Assembly: GCA_039000515.1 (NCBI GenBank)
Contig: JBCFYV010000100.1
Coordinates: 27,028,818-27,092,817 of the forward strand
Length of the DNA stretch: 64,000 bases
Reading direction: 5' to 3'
From: Timema cristinae
Taxonomy: Eukaryota; Arthropoda; Insecta; Phasmatodea; Timematidae
A program made the position numbers and the translations under genes. The notes under the pieces are model-generated. The model was not told the DNA's origin. It saw only the letters and a program-made list of their open reading frames with translations, and ran no database searches. Positions 44,852 through 55,632 of this stretch are shown piece by piece. Position 1 is the first letter of the stretch; each line of letters opens with the position of its first letter.

Positions 44852-45147
44852 CGCATCACTAAAAAAAATCCAAAACATCCACTTATTTTAATTAGAGAAT
44901 ATATTGTAGTTAAAGCGTTCCCAGTTGTTTTGTTCTTAAAATAATTTGTAATTCCAAATAAAATATGGAAAACCAACTAAACAGAAACGATTGAAACTAT
45001 TTTGCCGAAAAGCCAATCAATTCTGAAGGCTACCTAAATTAAAAAGCAGGCACAAAAAAAGAGTTTGACTGAAAGTAAATATTATATATCATCAAATGTT
45101 CTAACATGTAAAACGAGGAAAATAACCTTTAATAAACGTTTGGTTTA

Positions 45148-45372
45148 CGCGTCTTACTACCTTTTAGAATAATTTCATTAATTGGGTAGAGAAAAGAAAG
45201 GTAGAATGTAGAGAGAATACACCCACATTTGTGTGAAGTAAGGGTGGGAAACTATTCAGAAGATACATATTAAAGTACACTCAGCCAGGATTCGAATCCC
45301 TACCTATACATCCCCAGAAATCTAGTATATTACAAGAACAATGCCTTAGACCATATGACCACTGATGCGGGA
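45148..45372 (-). mobile_element. SINE type C
   Basis: The tail is partly deleted (GCGTCTTACTACCTTTTAG). The body CCCACATTTGTGTGAAGTAA and head complement AGGATTCGAATCCCTACC are present. Confidence 0.65.
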
Positions 45373-45869
45373 CATCCCCTTTAAGCCATTTTGCATTGTA
45401 CTTCTTAATTTTTTTACCCCAATATTGTATTAACCTTGTTGTGTAGTTTTAGTAAATTGATAATGACATATTTATGGAAATCTGACATGTCTAAATTAAT
45501 TTTAATTCTTTATTTTTCATCTGAGCAGAGTATTCCTGCAGAATCCACCCTCTACAAGTTTGCGGGGGAGAATCCTTGTACAATGACGGGAGATGGGGTG
45601 GATTACCGGTCTGGTAAGGGTTGATATACTCGGCCCTAAACAGGGTTTCAAGACTTTTTACGTTTTTCTCAACTTAAAGACCTAGCAATTATTTAAAATG
45701 AGACCGCATACCTAAAGTTCAATTTTCATGGGAAGGACCTTATCTGACATCTATAAAAGTTGCTAGATCTACTTTCACGTATTCATACATCAAGTCATCT
45801 GATCTTCAGCTGCCACTTTTAATAGATATTACCGATATCTATAAGCTAACACTAATATTATAGTATCAG

Positions 45870-46180
45870 TTTTTTTATTTGCGGTATTTAACGTGCACTT
45901 TCTGAACAGACTGATTGAATCAGCACATAAGAAATTCTATGAGCGAGAGCGATAGGGCCTACCAATTTTAACAGTGAAGATATTTTTCCATACCTTCCAG
46001 GGTTATTTTACGTGTCACAATCGACATGGGGACAGACGGCTTTACTTCCCCTCCGAAAGAAGTTATGCTATGGATTTTCATCGCTCGAATAAATCCGTCA
46101 ATCCAGGCTGGGTTTGAACCAATGATCATTGGATCCTGAGGTGAACACTCTACCCCAAGATCTCTGAGGTCGACCCGAAT
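45870..46180 (-). mobile_element. SINE type E, full length
   Basis: The minus-strand tail at 45880-45930 (complement AACGTGCACTTTCTGAACAG) is shared with type D. The body complement CGGCTTTACTTCCCCTCCGA is at 46029, and the head at 46105-46180 has the B-box complement GGGTTTGAACCAATG. Confidence 0.78.
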
Positions 46181-46473
46181 AAAATAGTAAAATGTCATTA
46201 AAGTTAACACAAAAAAGTTTGTGGTTTTTATTTCCTAAAAGGACCTTTCTATGAAAATTGTATTGTAACAATAATCACATAGCCTTGGTGCCAGTAATTT
46301 ATCCAGATACGATTAATATTTATTTTATACACCCCTTGAGGACTCCTAATAAACCTCCCCCTTACCACTCAGTCATAAGAATATATTCACGCTGCTCTTT
46401 TAGGAATGTATACCTTTATTTTTTTAAAGGGTATTTTTATCACTAGAGTTATTAAAAAATAACTACTAATTAT

Positions 46474-46687
46474 CACTGGGGCCAACTCCGTGGGGCTGGG
46501 GGCTGCCCCCCAATGTTCTTGGATGTAACGAAGCAAAAAGGCACAATACTTAAGTTCTGAAGCTTTTTTTAAAAAAAAAAATATCTGGGAGAGAACCCCC
46601 GCACCGCAGGTCCGCCTGTGGGTATCCCCTAACGCCAGATCCCAGTCTCCCCCCCCCCTCAATAATTTTCCCAATTTGGCGCCCCTG
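46474..46687. mobile_element. Short hAT-type MITE
   Basis: The exact 8-bp duplication CTAATTAT is at 46466-46473 and 46688-46695. The ends are CACTGGGGCCAA and TTGGCGCCCCTG, inverted repeats with 10 of 12 matches. The 214-bp interior has G- and C-rich runs and no coding frame. The 8-bp duplication and the C-A-x-x-G-G-G-G start assign it to hAT. Confidence 0.85.
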
Positions 46688-46695
46688 CTAATTAT

Positions 46696-47070
46696 AAAGG
46701 ATACGAATGAGGAGGATAAATTAGCTCATTAGGTGTGGAGCGCGGATGATAAAATCCAACACAGAATACACCAAACGGGGGATTCAAGCTCCGTCCATCC
46801 AACAGCGGTGACCAAGTGCAATGTGTGATGCCAAAGACCACTCGACCATCTTCACGGTTACGGATAGTGTTACGAACACCTATGGATCTTAAGAAAGTAG
46901 TATGAATATCATGTTTTAATAGTGCGCCACATATTACTCAATACGTCCAGTTTTCCCGCAAATGTATACTTATGGGATAAGGTTCGGTAGAAATCACATT
47001 TTCCTTGAACGCAGAAGGCGAAACCATTTTTAGGAAAACACATCCACCTCACCGAGATTCGAAACCAAAT
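46696..47070 (-). mobile_element. Two decayed tRNA-like remnants
   Basis: At 46735-46860 the minus strand shows GATGGTCGAGTGGTCTTTGG (A-box region) and GAGCTTGAATCCCCCG (B box), with a long variable arm like tRNA-Leu or -Ser. At 46935-47070 a type C body/head remnant shows CCGAGATTCGAAACC. Boundaries are approximate. Confidence 0.5.
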
Positions 47071-47411
47071 AAGGCCAGATGATACTGATTACTTTGTCCA
47101 TATGTCCAACTTTGTGAGTTATGAACAAATCCAAAACATGTATTCCAAGGTTTGATTTGGTTATCATTGAGTTTAGTTTCAAGAAACACTGGCCAGGAGG
47201 AACAAGTTTTAGGGGAAACCTGACATTCCTTGACGGTCATCAACCTTGTAGATAGGTTTGTTGACGATGTTCTGAGAGAATATTCTTGACTCTTGTACTT
47301 TGATTGAGATAAACAAACCAAATTACTTAAAACAGGGGTTAGAAATCCACCACTCTAAGGGCTTTAGTGGTCTATACACGCAGTTATAGTAATAACTCCA
47401 CAAGCATATCT

Positions 47412-47724
47412 CTTTAAGGTAGGGAATGTAAGAAATGGTCAGTGTTTTTGCAAAATATTATTTTGGTCAAAATAAATCAAATATTATTTCTATACAAACA
47501 TAAAGTTTAATTAGGTTCACATCAACATTTCTTGACCATCTGTTAAGGACCTTCTGGACTATGCTCATGACAGATCATCAAGAACTGTTGATATCACCAA
47601 GTGAAGAAAGTAAAATTCTATATTTCTACTGAAGAAATATTTGATTTATTTTGACCAAAGAAATGTTTTGCTATATAAAAAAAAACCTGACTTATTTTCA
47701 CGTCCCCTACACCTTCACCTTAAA
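47412..47724. mobile_element. Foldback TTAA MITE copy
   Basis: The left end TTTAAGGTAGGG and right end CTTCACCTTAAAA give TTAA on both sides. The arm block TTGATATCACCAAGTGAAGA is at 47587, with a more decayed partner at 47516. Confidence 0.75.
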
Positions 47725-47749
47725 ATATATCAAAACCAAATGAAAATCA

Positions 47750-48000
47750 CCCGCTCCGGTGACTACATGGTTTAAGGCTTCACTCTCGAAATAGATTTTA
47801 CAGTCGATGACGGGGAGGTTAGAGTTTGAATTTAGGTAATGTATAATGAGGGTGGTTTTTCCAAAATGGTGTTCCATTCTATCTCCACACTAGTGCGGGT
47901 ACACTTCCCCTAAATTGAACCTTACTTATCCTTAACACATTAGAATAATTAATAGATTGGCGCACAGCCCGAATGGGTAGTAAGACGTGGTGCTAGAAAA
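47750..48000 (+). mobile_element. SINE type C
   Basis: The head CGGTGACTACATGGTTTAAG and B-box variant GTTAGAGTTTGAATTTAGG are followed by the body TTCCATTCTATCTCCACACT and the tail AGCCCGAATGGGTAGTAAGA. Confidence 0.75.
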
Positions 48001-48358
48001 AAATAAATGCTGGTCTGACAAAATTGACAATAGGTCGTTCTAGTTTTAGATGACCATTTTCCCTGATTTTTTGGGATAGTCTCCTAAATAAGATTTATAT
48101 TATATCTTGATCTGATTTGATCCCAAATTCTTTAAATACATCAATTCAATTCGATTTGTATATTATATATATACAAAATGTTTTGTCATATCAGTTTGTA
48201 GAAAGTTTAAATGTAAAATCTGGCAACAATATTCATAACATCAGCGGCGAATATTTCTCAATTATTATTTTTTCTTAACAATTGGCTCTAACTGTGCGTT
48301 GACTATTTTACTACGATAATGTATCGTTTCCCATCAATCTCATTATTATAATTTAGCC

Positions 48359-48476
48359 GGATTTTCTTACATATACCCATCTAAAAGGCCCTTTTTCCTA
48401 CCAGAATCTTATATCAATAAAAGGATTCTTGCTGTACAAAAGGCCTTTAAAGAAGGTTATTTGTAAGAAAATCGAG
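48359..48476. repeat. Hairpin-forming inverted repeat
   Basis: CGGATTTTCTTACA and TGTAAGAAAATCGAG form the outer stem. AAAAGGCC and GGCCTTT, and GAATC and GATTC, form the inner stems. It ends at the TA where the pogo-like element begins. Its inner CTTTTTCCTACCA resembles the hairpin at 50370-50490. Confidence 0.6.
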
Positions 48477-48481
48477 CTATA

Positions 48482-50314
48482 AGGTAAACGTCCTAGTAAT
48501 GGACCGTGTTCCAGTGATGGACATATTTGTTAGTTTTATACAAACCTCAAACTGCACACATACGCTATCTATTAATGTTATGTGTCACTTTGAAGTATTA
48601 TGAAATAGTTCACAAATTGACCACCACTGTGGTTGGTATTGTCATTTTCTGTGCTGGGTATTTCACTGGTGTGCAGAGTTTCTTGTGGTAAACGTTAAGC
48701 TACCTTGGACTATGTTAATCACGATTTAAACCTTTTTTACCCAATAAGTCATTTTATACTGAGGTAGGTGAAATAGAATATATTTTTTGTAGGAAAAAAG
48801 TATAATTAATTGTTTGTTAGTAAAATAGCATACAATTATCTCCATGCCCTTTACTGGTACACGAAATTTTACAACTCTGACCGGTAATGAACACTTGTAT
48901 GCATAACTGAGACATTGCAGTTAAAACCTCATAGTTGAATTTGACTTAAAGAAAGAAAGCAATATTAGTCACAATGAAGAATTGGCTTTGTTAATTTTCT
49001 ATATATTTTTGGAGCAGTGATGGACATCTGCTTAGTTAAACACAAAAAATAAAATAATTTGTTAAAATTGTGTCGATTAGTGATAATTGTACTTGTCCAT
49101 AGTTGGTATACTAATATTTACTACACATCCGGAGTAATTAAGGGAATTAAAACCTAAAACTTAAAAATTAAAGACTTATTATCATTTTAAATATTTACTT
49201 AAATATTTCGTGCATGAATAGTTTCATTTTTTACGTTACAGACGTGAAATGGCTCCTGTTCTCAACTACATGGAGCGAGCTATGCAAAATTCGTACAGAT
49301 GAATCTGAGGAAAATCTCGAAGACAAAAGAGAAGAAATGTGTAGAGATGAAACTGAGGTAAATTTTGAAGAAAATATAGGAGAAAATTATAAAGAGGTTA
49401 CTGGCAAATCATATGGTCCAATCACCAAAGAAGTAGACACTGAAAATGAAAGTAATTTGCAAATATAGAATTGTGAGATCTCAGGAACAGATATTACATC
49501 AAAAACATTGGCCAGAAGCGAAATTAACAATAAAACGCCTCCTCCATCAAATTCTCAAATAGTTACGCCACAACCGTAAACATCACCTTCATGTGACAGT
49601 TTAAAAAGTATTCCAAGTCCATTTAAAAGTATAATTTTTTGGCCGGAAACGCCAAAACAGGCTTCTTTAAAATCAAATAAAAGAGTTAAAGTACCTTATT
49701 ATCACAACAATGGTATGATTATCATAAAAAAACTTATTGAAAAAAAAAGAGGAATAAGAGCTTCAAGAAGGAACCCGAAAAAGAGAATATAAGAGTAAGG
49801 AAAAGAGAAAAAATGAACACCAAGAAAATTAAGAAAACCATCAACAATGAAAGCGAATTCTACAATATATGTCAAGAATCAATTGAAAATAGTATGATTA
49901 AGTGCTTTTCATGTAAATCATGACTACATGAAGATTGTGCAAATGTAACACCTAGTTTGAAAAAGTATTACTGTGCAGAATGTATTGATTAATATGATTT
50001 AATTCTTTGCAATAAGTGATCAAGATTAACTGTACATTGTTGGCCCATCGATATGACGATTACTAGTACAATCTGTTTTTTTCAACGTGTTCATTATCAG
50101 AATGTTATGTAGTTATTATAAAAATTTATATTATATAACAAGTGGTTATAAATATTTAAGACTTTTCAAATTTTATAGTAAAAATAAATTGTATGTTGAA
50201 GTGCATTATATTAATAACAAGTCGAGTAAAACTGTGTAACTTTTTATTTAAGACAATTAAACTCAGATATTGTCGTTGCATCGCTTAATATGTCCATGAA
50301 TCGGACGTTTACCT
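48482..50314 (+). mobile_element. pogo/Tigger-type DNA transposon, inactive
   Basis: The 12-bp perfect terminal inverted repeats AGGTAAACGTCC (48482-48493; complement 50303-50314) are flanked by TA on both sides (48480-48481, 50315-50316). That is the signature of the Tc1/mariner superfamily. ATGGACATAT is repeated inside each end, and TCCAGTGATGGACAT with GCAGTGATGGACAT form subterminal repeats. The coding part at 49209-49992 keeps only the C-terminal region. The DDE catalytic core was not seen, so the 1.8-kb element is probably internally deleted. Confidence 0.82.
49209..49992 (+). pseudogene. pogo-type transposase C-terminal region with broken PHD-like finger
   Basis: An acidic stretch (EENLEDKREE, ETEVNFEEN) at 49214-49468 comes first. 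After a stop and frameshifts, SPFKSIIFWPETPK (about 49618-49660), VKVPYYHN and a lysine-rich segment follow. The end is a Cys-rich finger: CQES, MIKCFSCKS, HEDCANV and YYCAEC, finishing at the TAA 49990-49992. SPFK-x-x-FWPE followed by a PHD-like finger is characteristic of the C-terminus of many Tigger/jerky-like transposases. A TGA at 49921-49923 stands where a tryptophan is usual before L-H-E-D-C. Upstream, TTTTTTACGTTACAG at 49241 looks like a splice acceptor but may be chance. Confidence 0.7.
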
Positions 50315-50369
50315 TAAACCCCTTATACATTAGACGAGTCGAGCTTGTAGTGTAGGATGTAATGTAATG

Positions 50370-50490
50370 TCTGTTCACGGTAGGAATTGACTTCTGAAAG
50401 GCCTTTTTCCCTACCATAAATCTATTAAATAGTAGGATATTGGTAGGAAAAAAGACCTTTCAGAGAGTAATTCCTACCGTGAATGGAATT
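50370..50490. repeat. Hairpin-forming inverted repeat
   Basis: The arms TTCACGGTAGGAATTGACTT plus CTGAAAGGCCTTTTTCCCTA at 50373 and their reverse complement at 50450-50488 pair almost throughout, around a short AT-rich loop. It may be a very short MITE. It lies between the pogo-like element and the 11-bp array. Confidence 0.75.
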
Positions 50491-50519
50491 TAGCCTAACA
50501 GATTTGGCTAATTGGGACG

Positions 50520-50708
50520 GGCCTGCGAGCACGCTACGAGTATGCTATGAGCACGCTATGAGCACGCTACAAGCACGTTACGAGCACGCTACGAGCACGC
50601 TACAAGCACGTTACGAGCACGTTACGAGCACGCTACGAGCACGTTACGAGCACGCTACAAACACGCTACGAGCGCACTACGAGCACGCTTAGAGCACGCT
50701 ATCAACCA
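50520..50708 (+). repeat. 11-bp minisatellite, about 17 copies
   Basis: The unit is GAGCACGCTAC, with GAGCACGTTAC, AAGCACGTTAC and AAACACGCTAC variants. It gives an artificial open frame (YEHATSTLQAR). The unit is unrelated in sequence to the 11-bp array at 7325. Confidence 0.95.
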
Positions 50709-51389
50709 TTCGCAGTGATCCGCCGGCTGTTGGCTGTCAGTCTAGTTGGGACGTATTTGTTGCATGCTCGCAGGCATGGCGAACTGGTCTTTGATATTTG
50801 TATTTCAGTTGATAAAATCTTATAAAAACCATAATGTTTTATGGGACCCTAAGGACAAAAATTATTATAAAAAGAATTTGAAGGAAGATGCCTGTAAGGA
50901 TTAACAGGACAAGCAGAATATGTTTACAAACGAAAAATATTTTGTTTTTGTCCTATTTTATTCAGCAAATTTTCAAAGTCTGTGGGAGACATTCTGGTAA
51001 AGCTTTTGTACTGTCCAATAATGTTCTGGAACTTTAAATCTCGCAGTAGTTCCGAACCAGCCCGTTCTTTATACAATCATACGCTACCATCACCGAGGCT
51101 TTCGTTATTAAAAAAAAATATTTGCCGTAATTAGCATAGCACCGCTGCATAATCAAGGCTAATGCTTCTTCGTTAACATACATTTAGTAGAGTTAAGATA
51201 GCTAATTAAATTGAAGTATATTGAGTGCACCCTCGTAAATACTGAATTGAACTGAGATAATTAGTACGTCGATTGCTCGTGGCGTGATCGTTCCACGTCC
51301 AAATCGATGAGCAATACATTACATGTTACAGTACAAACTCAGCTCAACTGATGTAAACGCACCTTTATATACATTTCGTATACTTTTTT
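50709..51389. other. Unassigned stretch
   Basis: No gene or repeat was recognised. The sequence is moderately AT-rich. Only short frames are present. Confidence 0.3.
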
Positions 51390-51880
51390 TTAATCGCCGC
51401 GTTTTACTACCCATTCGGCTTATACGCTTATATACTAATTACGACAATTGTTTAGGGATGACAAATTGATTTTAGAGGAAGTGTACCAGCATTTACACGA
51501 AGCGAGAGTGGGAAACCATTTAGGAAAAATAACCCTCATTACAACCAACCGGGATCAAACAATGTTCTCCCCGTCATCGTCATTGGCAGTATAGTCCATT
51601 GCGAGAGTAACGCCCTAATTTATTGTAACCATCCAGTAGAACGAATTTAAAAACATTACTATATGGGGTTGAAATGAGGTAGGTACAATTTAGAGAATAT
51701 ATAGCCCACATACATGTGAAAGGAGCATGGGAAACCATATAACAAAAAAAAAAAAAATCTCAGTACACTCAACTTGGATTCGAACACCAGTCTCTCCGTC
51801 ACCTGCAGTCCAGTTTATTTCAAGAGTGACGCCTTAAAGCATACGAACACTGTTGTACTGACCCGATACCCAATAACTGC
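51390..51880 (-). mobile_element. Two SINE type C copies in tandem
   Basis: The first, at 51390-51645, has the tail TTTTACTACCCATTCGGCTT, the body and a head complement (CGGGATCAAACAATG). The second, at 51660-51870, has a body (ACATGTGAAAGGAGCATGGG) and the clean B-box complement TGGATTCGAACACCAG but no tail. Both read on the minus strand. Confidence 0.65.
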
Positions 51881-51884
51881 TGTC

Positions 51885-52180
51885 TCTATCCCCATCCGGT
51901 TGCACTAACTGTATTTCTAGGTCAGCCCCAAAGGGTAGTGAGCCACACAGTGCATAAAAAACAACAACAAACTATCGGGTCAAAGTAGATTAAACTCTTC
52001 TTTGAACCAACCTTTCTTTCGAACAGGGATGGACTGAAAGGTTCCAATCCACCCCTGAGGACAAACATAATGGGCCTATCATAATCCATGGTGTGAGCCT
52101 ACAAGTGAGCTATACCGACTGAGCGGCCCCCGCCATTAATGATGACAATGCCAACATTTGTGGTCACACACAGTGAGCCC
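51885..52180 (-). mobile_element. SINE-like family G copy
   Basis: The minus strand has GCCGCTCAGTCGGTATAGCT, CACTTGTAGGCTCACACCAT and GGATTATG, matching blocks at 41285-41560. GAACCTTTCAGTCCATCCCT follows. It is a moderately diverged copy whose boundaries are approximate. Confidence 0.55.
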
Positions 52181-52269
52181 TACAGCCGTTAATATCTGTT
52201 TTCTAAACCGGAGCTACTACTCCTTTATTCATATAAAACCACTGAAACTGTCCTGTCTTTTTATATATT

Positions 52270-52425
52270 TATTATTTATGTTTTCATTTATTTGTGCTAT
52301 TAAACGTGTACTTTATGAACCGACTTATTATATCAGCACATTAATTATAAACTAACTTAAATCTACAACAGACTCATCATACAGCCTCCGGCCATTAATT
52401 CATCACTGTGAAAGTTTATTTTTAT
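52270..52425 (-). mobile_element. SINE type D, 5'-truncated
   Basis: The complement of the D/E tail (AACGTGTACTTTATGAACCG, ATATCAGCAC) and the D body (GCCATTAATTCATCACTGTG) are present. The tRNA-like head is absent. Confidence 0.75.
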
Positions 52426-52718
52426 TAAATGTAATTCCGGGTTCATTTCAGCTTTATCATCGATGTTTACTTCCTTATTCAGTCCACTTAAAACATCTTA
52501 TATTTTCTACTACAATAGCAACATTGATTTTAAATTGTTAAACAATAACTGAGGGTTTTATTTCGAAGATACAACTTTGTAAAATGATCCTCCCCTCCCC
52601 CCCTGCTAATTGTGTAATTTAAAAAGTTAGTTATTGTATTTTATTTTGTTCACCTCATGTAAATGTCTAGCTATACTAAATCTCAACCCCATACATTAAT
52701 TACAGATTGGGAATCACT

Positions 52719-52942
52719 GATTTAAAATGTTTATGGTCAAATATGCCCATGACAAATATTAAAGAACTGTTGACATTACGAAATGAAAAAATAAACAAAA
52801 ACAATTAAATGTATCTACTGGGGAAATATTTTATTTATTTTGCCCAAAAATGTTTTTGCTAAACAAACTAAAAAGTTCAAAATTTCTTACACTTAATTCC
52901 CGCTCCCCCCCCCCCAACCCCCCTCTTCACCCTCGTCTTAAA
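52719..52942. mobile_element. Foldback TTAA MITE, right half only
   Basis: It has TATGCCCATGACAAATATT, GAACTGTTGACATTACGAAA and TTTTATTTATTTTGCCC, then a C-run and the end CTCGTCTTAAA. The left half is missing. Confidence 0.6.
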
Positions 52943-53870
52943 TTTATTTTGCTTGCAGCCGAGTCCAGCCTAATCTAACCCTGCCTAATCCATCTTAACA
53001 TAATATAAGTTAGTATAATTCAACCTAACCTAATCTAGCTGACTACAAAACTGCGTTGTTGTCATGTTGACTCAAAACCCTGTCAAACAATCCAAATAGT
53101 TTACAAAAGTCACATACCATAAGGGCGAATTGGGTTCGAATCTCTTTGGGACGTTCTCTACATTTGTTTTAGTAGTAAAACAGAAACCAATCATACGAAT
53201 AAACATAATAGTCTGATTTTTTGTCTTAAGAGCTCATCTCAAGGACAATTAAACAGAAAAATTAGATACAAGATCTATCTTCGAAGCATAAAAAAGATTC
53301 AAAGTATGATTTACTGCTCTCTTCTCAACAGTGAAATCGGGATCATTGTAGTAATTTATTTATTTTAAAATAATAATAATACTATTAAAATTGCAAATCT
53401 GGGTTACATCATGTGGAAAGATTAGCCAGTACTAATGTACCGTTGCTCAAGGGAGGTCCGAACCGAATGCACTATACTGTGATTTAACTGCTTTTTAGGA
53501 TCCGGCCTCCGGGTGGTGGGTAGGCTAGGAGCGTAGTTGCTACATCGCGGGAGTGTGTGCGTTACTACTATGCAAGCATACTCAGTGACTCAAGAAATCT
53601 GGCAACGTGCATCGGTTGCTATGACAACTACTCTTCCCGGATTGGTCGAGCATGTGACGAGCCTCCACTTCCCACTCTGGCTGCGTTGACCTCAATCCTA
53701 AAGCATCTTAAAACGCAGTATAATCGTACATCCTTTCCGTGAAGGCTCTTTCCATGTCTCGATGAGATGTTGTTAGTATGAGGTTTTATAACCAGTCTAA
53801 AAACTTAGACCCAACTTAAGCCTAATCAACCAAGTCCTGGGGACCATTGGGGCAGTTCCCCTTTCGGAAA
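52943..53870. other. Unassigned stretch with insect-type CCTAA words
   Basis: CCTAATCTAACC, CAACCTAACCTAATCTAG and similar words occur at about 52970-53040. A GC-richer patch at 53490-53740 has a short frame without recognised domains. No gene is claimed. Confidence 0.4.
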
Positions 53871-53938
53871 AAATACCCAAGGTACCAGCCGGGAATCGAG
53901 CCCGGAACCCTTGGGCTTGTAGCCAGGTGCACTGACCT

Positions 53939-54732
53939 TAGGCTTGCCAACCCTCCCGGACTGGGCGGGAGTTTCCCGGAATCATGACTATCCTCCCGTC
54001 TCCCAGGAGTCCCTATCTTGAGAGTTAGATATCTTCCGGATTTCACAAGAAATACCAAAAACCTTTTTGTAACGTTGGATATGTTATTTGATTTTGAAGG
54101 CTCTACTTTCAAAGACGTGTCTATTTTGTCTTTAAAGAACCCTATTTTATGGGATGATCTTCAAAAACTTACCGAAACCCTTGACCTAGAAGTTGAGGAC
54201 CACGAGCAACTGTTTATCCTTAGAGAAGTTCAGAATACTCTCACTGCCATTGAATGAATGGTTATGAGGTGGGTTGCTTACTTTAAACGACTTTTAGAGA
54301 AGATCTGTGGCATCGAGTTAAAAAAATATTGTTTCATTCTCGTTATCAATTCCAGTTTCAAATGCTATTTGTGAACGAACATTCAATGTGATGAGTATAT
54401 TGTGGACCAAAGGAAGCAGTAAGCTAAGCCATTAACTTTTGAAAAACGAACTTCAAGTTTGACATAACTATCAGATATAATGTTCTGAATTCCACAAGTT
54501 TATTTTGTCAAATAATTTTTTTTGGCATCTGCTCGTAAGGTTCAGAAATATAAATTTAAAAAGTAAAGTTTGATATAAATCTACTTTTGATAAGCTTGTA
54601 CCTTGTAATTCATTAAGTTGTATTTCCGTTGATATTTAAACTAAAGTTCAAGTTGTATTAGAAGATTGTTAACTCTCTTGGACCCGTATTTTTGATCTCC
54701 CGGAATTGCATATTATAGAGCTGGTAAGCCTA
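53939..54732 (+). mobile_element. hAT element with transposase remnant
   Basis: The 8-bp duplications ACTGACCT (53931-53938) and ACTGACCC (54733-54740) differ at one base. The ends TAGGCTTGCCAAC and, read inward, TAGGCTTACCAGC match at 11 of 13. CTCCCGGA words repeat near both ends. The 794-bp unit is much shorter than an autonomous hAT, so it is an internally deleted or decayed copy. Confidence 0.88.
54018..54530 (+). pseudogene. hAT transposase C-terminal (dimerisation) fragment
   Basis: A frame from 54018 (RYLPDFTRNTKNLFV...EVQNTLTAIE) runs to a stop at 54257. In another frame the segment starting at 54349 reads IPVSNAICERTFNVMSILWT, then KGSSKLS. This is the characteristic C-terminal hAT dimerisation motif. 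A TAA follows at 54430, and the following LKNELQV is still recognisable. At least one frameshift and several stops are present. The zinc-finger and catalytic parts are absent. Confidence 0.78.
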
Positions 54733-54846
54733 ACTGACCCCTACACCACGAGGCCGGTCAATGCTTGCGTGCTTCGGTTCGTCAAGCTACGATGCAACCC
54801 ACTTCGCAAAAACAAATAAAGCTTCGAAATCTCCAAATAGGCAACA

Positions 54847-55102
54847 CCAGCCTCGGAGGCGTAGTTGGCTATCACGCTAGTTTTGTGTTGAGCTAGACCG
54901 CCGAGGACGGGGAGATTGAGGCTCGAATATCACTCAGGTCCACTGGGGATGGTTTTTCCTGAATGTTTTTCCACTTTACCTCTACGCAAATGCGGGCTTA
55001 CTTCTTTTATACTCAACCTTCCCAATTCTTAGCCCATTAGCGTAATTAGTACTTAAGCGTAAAGACCGAACGGGTAGTAAGACGCGGTGCTATATATCCT
55101 AG
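54847..55102 (+). mobile_element. SINE type B, full length
   Basis: The head has GGAGGCGTAGTTGGCTATCA and a B box with a mutation (GAGGCTCGAATATC). The body and a slightly mutated tail (AGACCGAACGGGTAGTAAGA) follow. The exact 9-bp duplication TAGGCAACA is at 54838-54846 and 55103-55111. Confidence 0.88.
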
Positions 55103-55257
55103 TAGGCAACATCGTAAAGTAGATATTTTGCTCCATTATTTCTGACACATGTGTGAATAAAGCTTTAAATAGCACACCGATGAAGCCCCACCAAAACACG
55201 ATTGAATCTCAACAGATTTTCTTATGTTTCACGCTGGTCCTGAATTAAGTAGGTAAG

Positions 55258-55632
55258 CCTTAAGGTGAGGCAGAAGGGTGCGCGAGTAATTTTACAGTTT
55301 TTATAGAATTGAAAGTTTTTGGCCAAAATAAATCAAATATTTCTCCAGTAGCAACATATAGTTTAGTTTTCTGCACATGCTAATATCAACAGATCTTGAA
55401 TATCTGTCAAGAGTGTCCTGGAATTTTGTCAAAACTTTTTCTCTTTATTTCAAAAGTTTTGACAAAATTCCAGGACACCCTTGACAGATATTCAAGATCT
55501 GTCGATATTAGCATGTGCAGAAAACTAAACTTTATGTTGCTACTGGAGAAATATTCGATTTATTTTGGCCAAAAACTTTCAATTCTATAAAAACTGTAAA
55601 AACACTTGCTATCCCTTCTACCTCACCTTAAG
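55258..55632. mobile_element. Foldback TTAA MITE, near-perfect reference copy
   Basis: CCTTAAGGTGAGGCAGAAGG at the left pairs with the end CCTCACCTTAAG at the right, and pairing continues through almost the whole 375 bp. The centre is AAAACTTTTTCTC. TTAA flanks both ends. Arm blocks such as TCTTGAATATCTGTCAAGAG and TTTTGTCAAAACTTTT and their complements are nearly unmutated, so this is the youngest copy in the window. Confidence 0.9.

Larger units (their letters stand above)
53875..54757 (-). mobile_element. tRNA-like unit split by a hAT element
   Basis: On the minus strand, CCTCGTGGTGTAGGGGTCAG (A-box side, 54733-54755) and GGTTCCGGGCTCGATTCCCGG (B-box and T-arm side, about 53888-53912) are the two halves of one tRNA-like sequence. 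They are separated by the hAT element and joined at ACTGACC. The T-arm is perfect (CCGGG/CCCGG). A SINE head or tRNA pseudogene are both possible; the anticodon arm is poor. Confidence 0.75.

Noticed and set aside
52970..53040. Telomeric repeat tract
   Set aside because: The CCTAA words are few, irregular and lie between other repeats.
54018..54257. Host gene of 79 residues
   Set aside because: It lies inside a hAT element bounded by TIRs and an 8-bp duplication and leads into the hAT C-terminal signature, so it is a transposase remnant.
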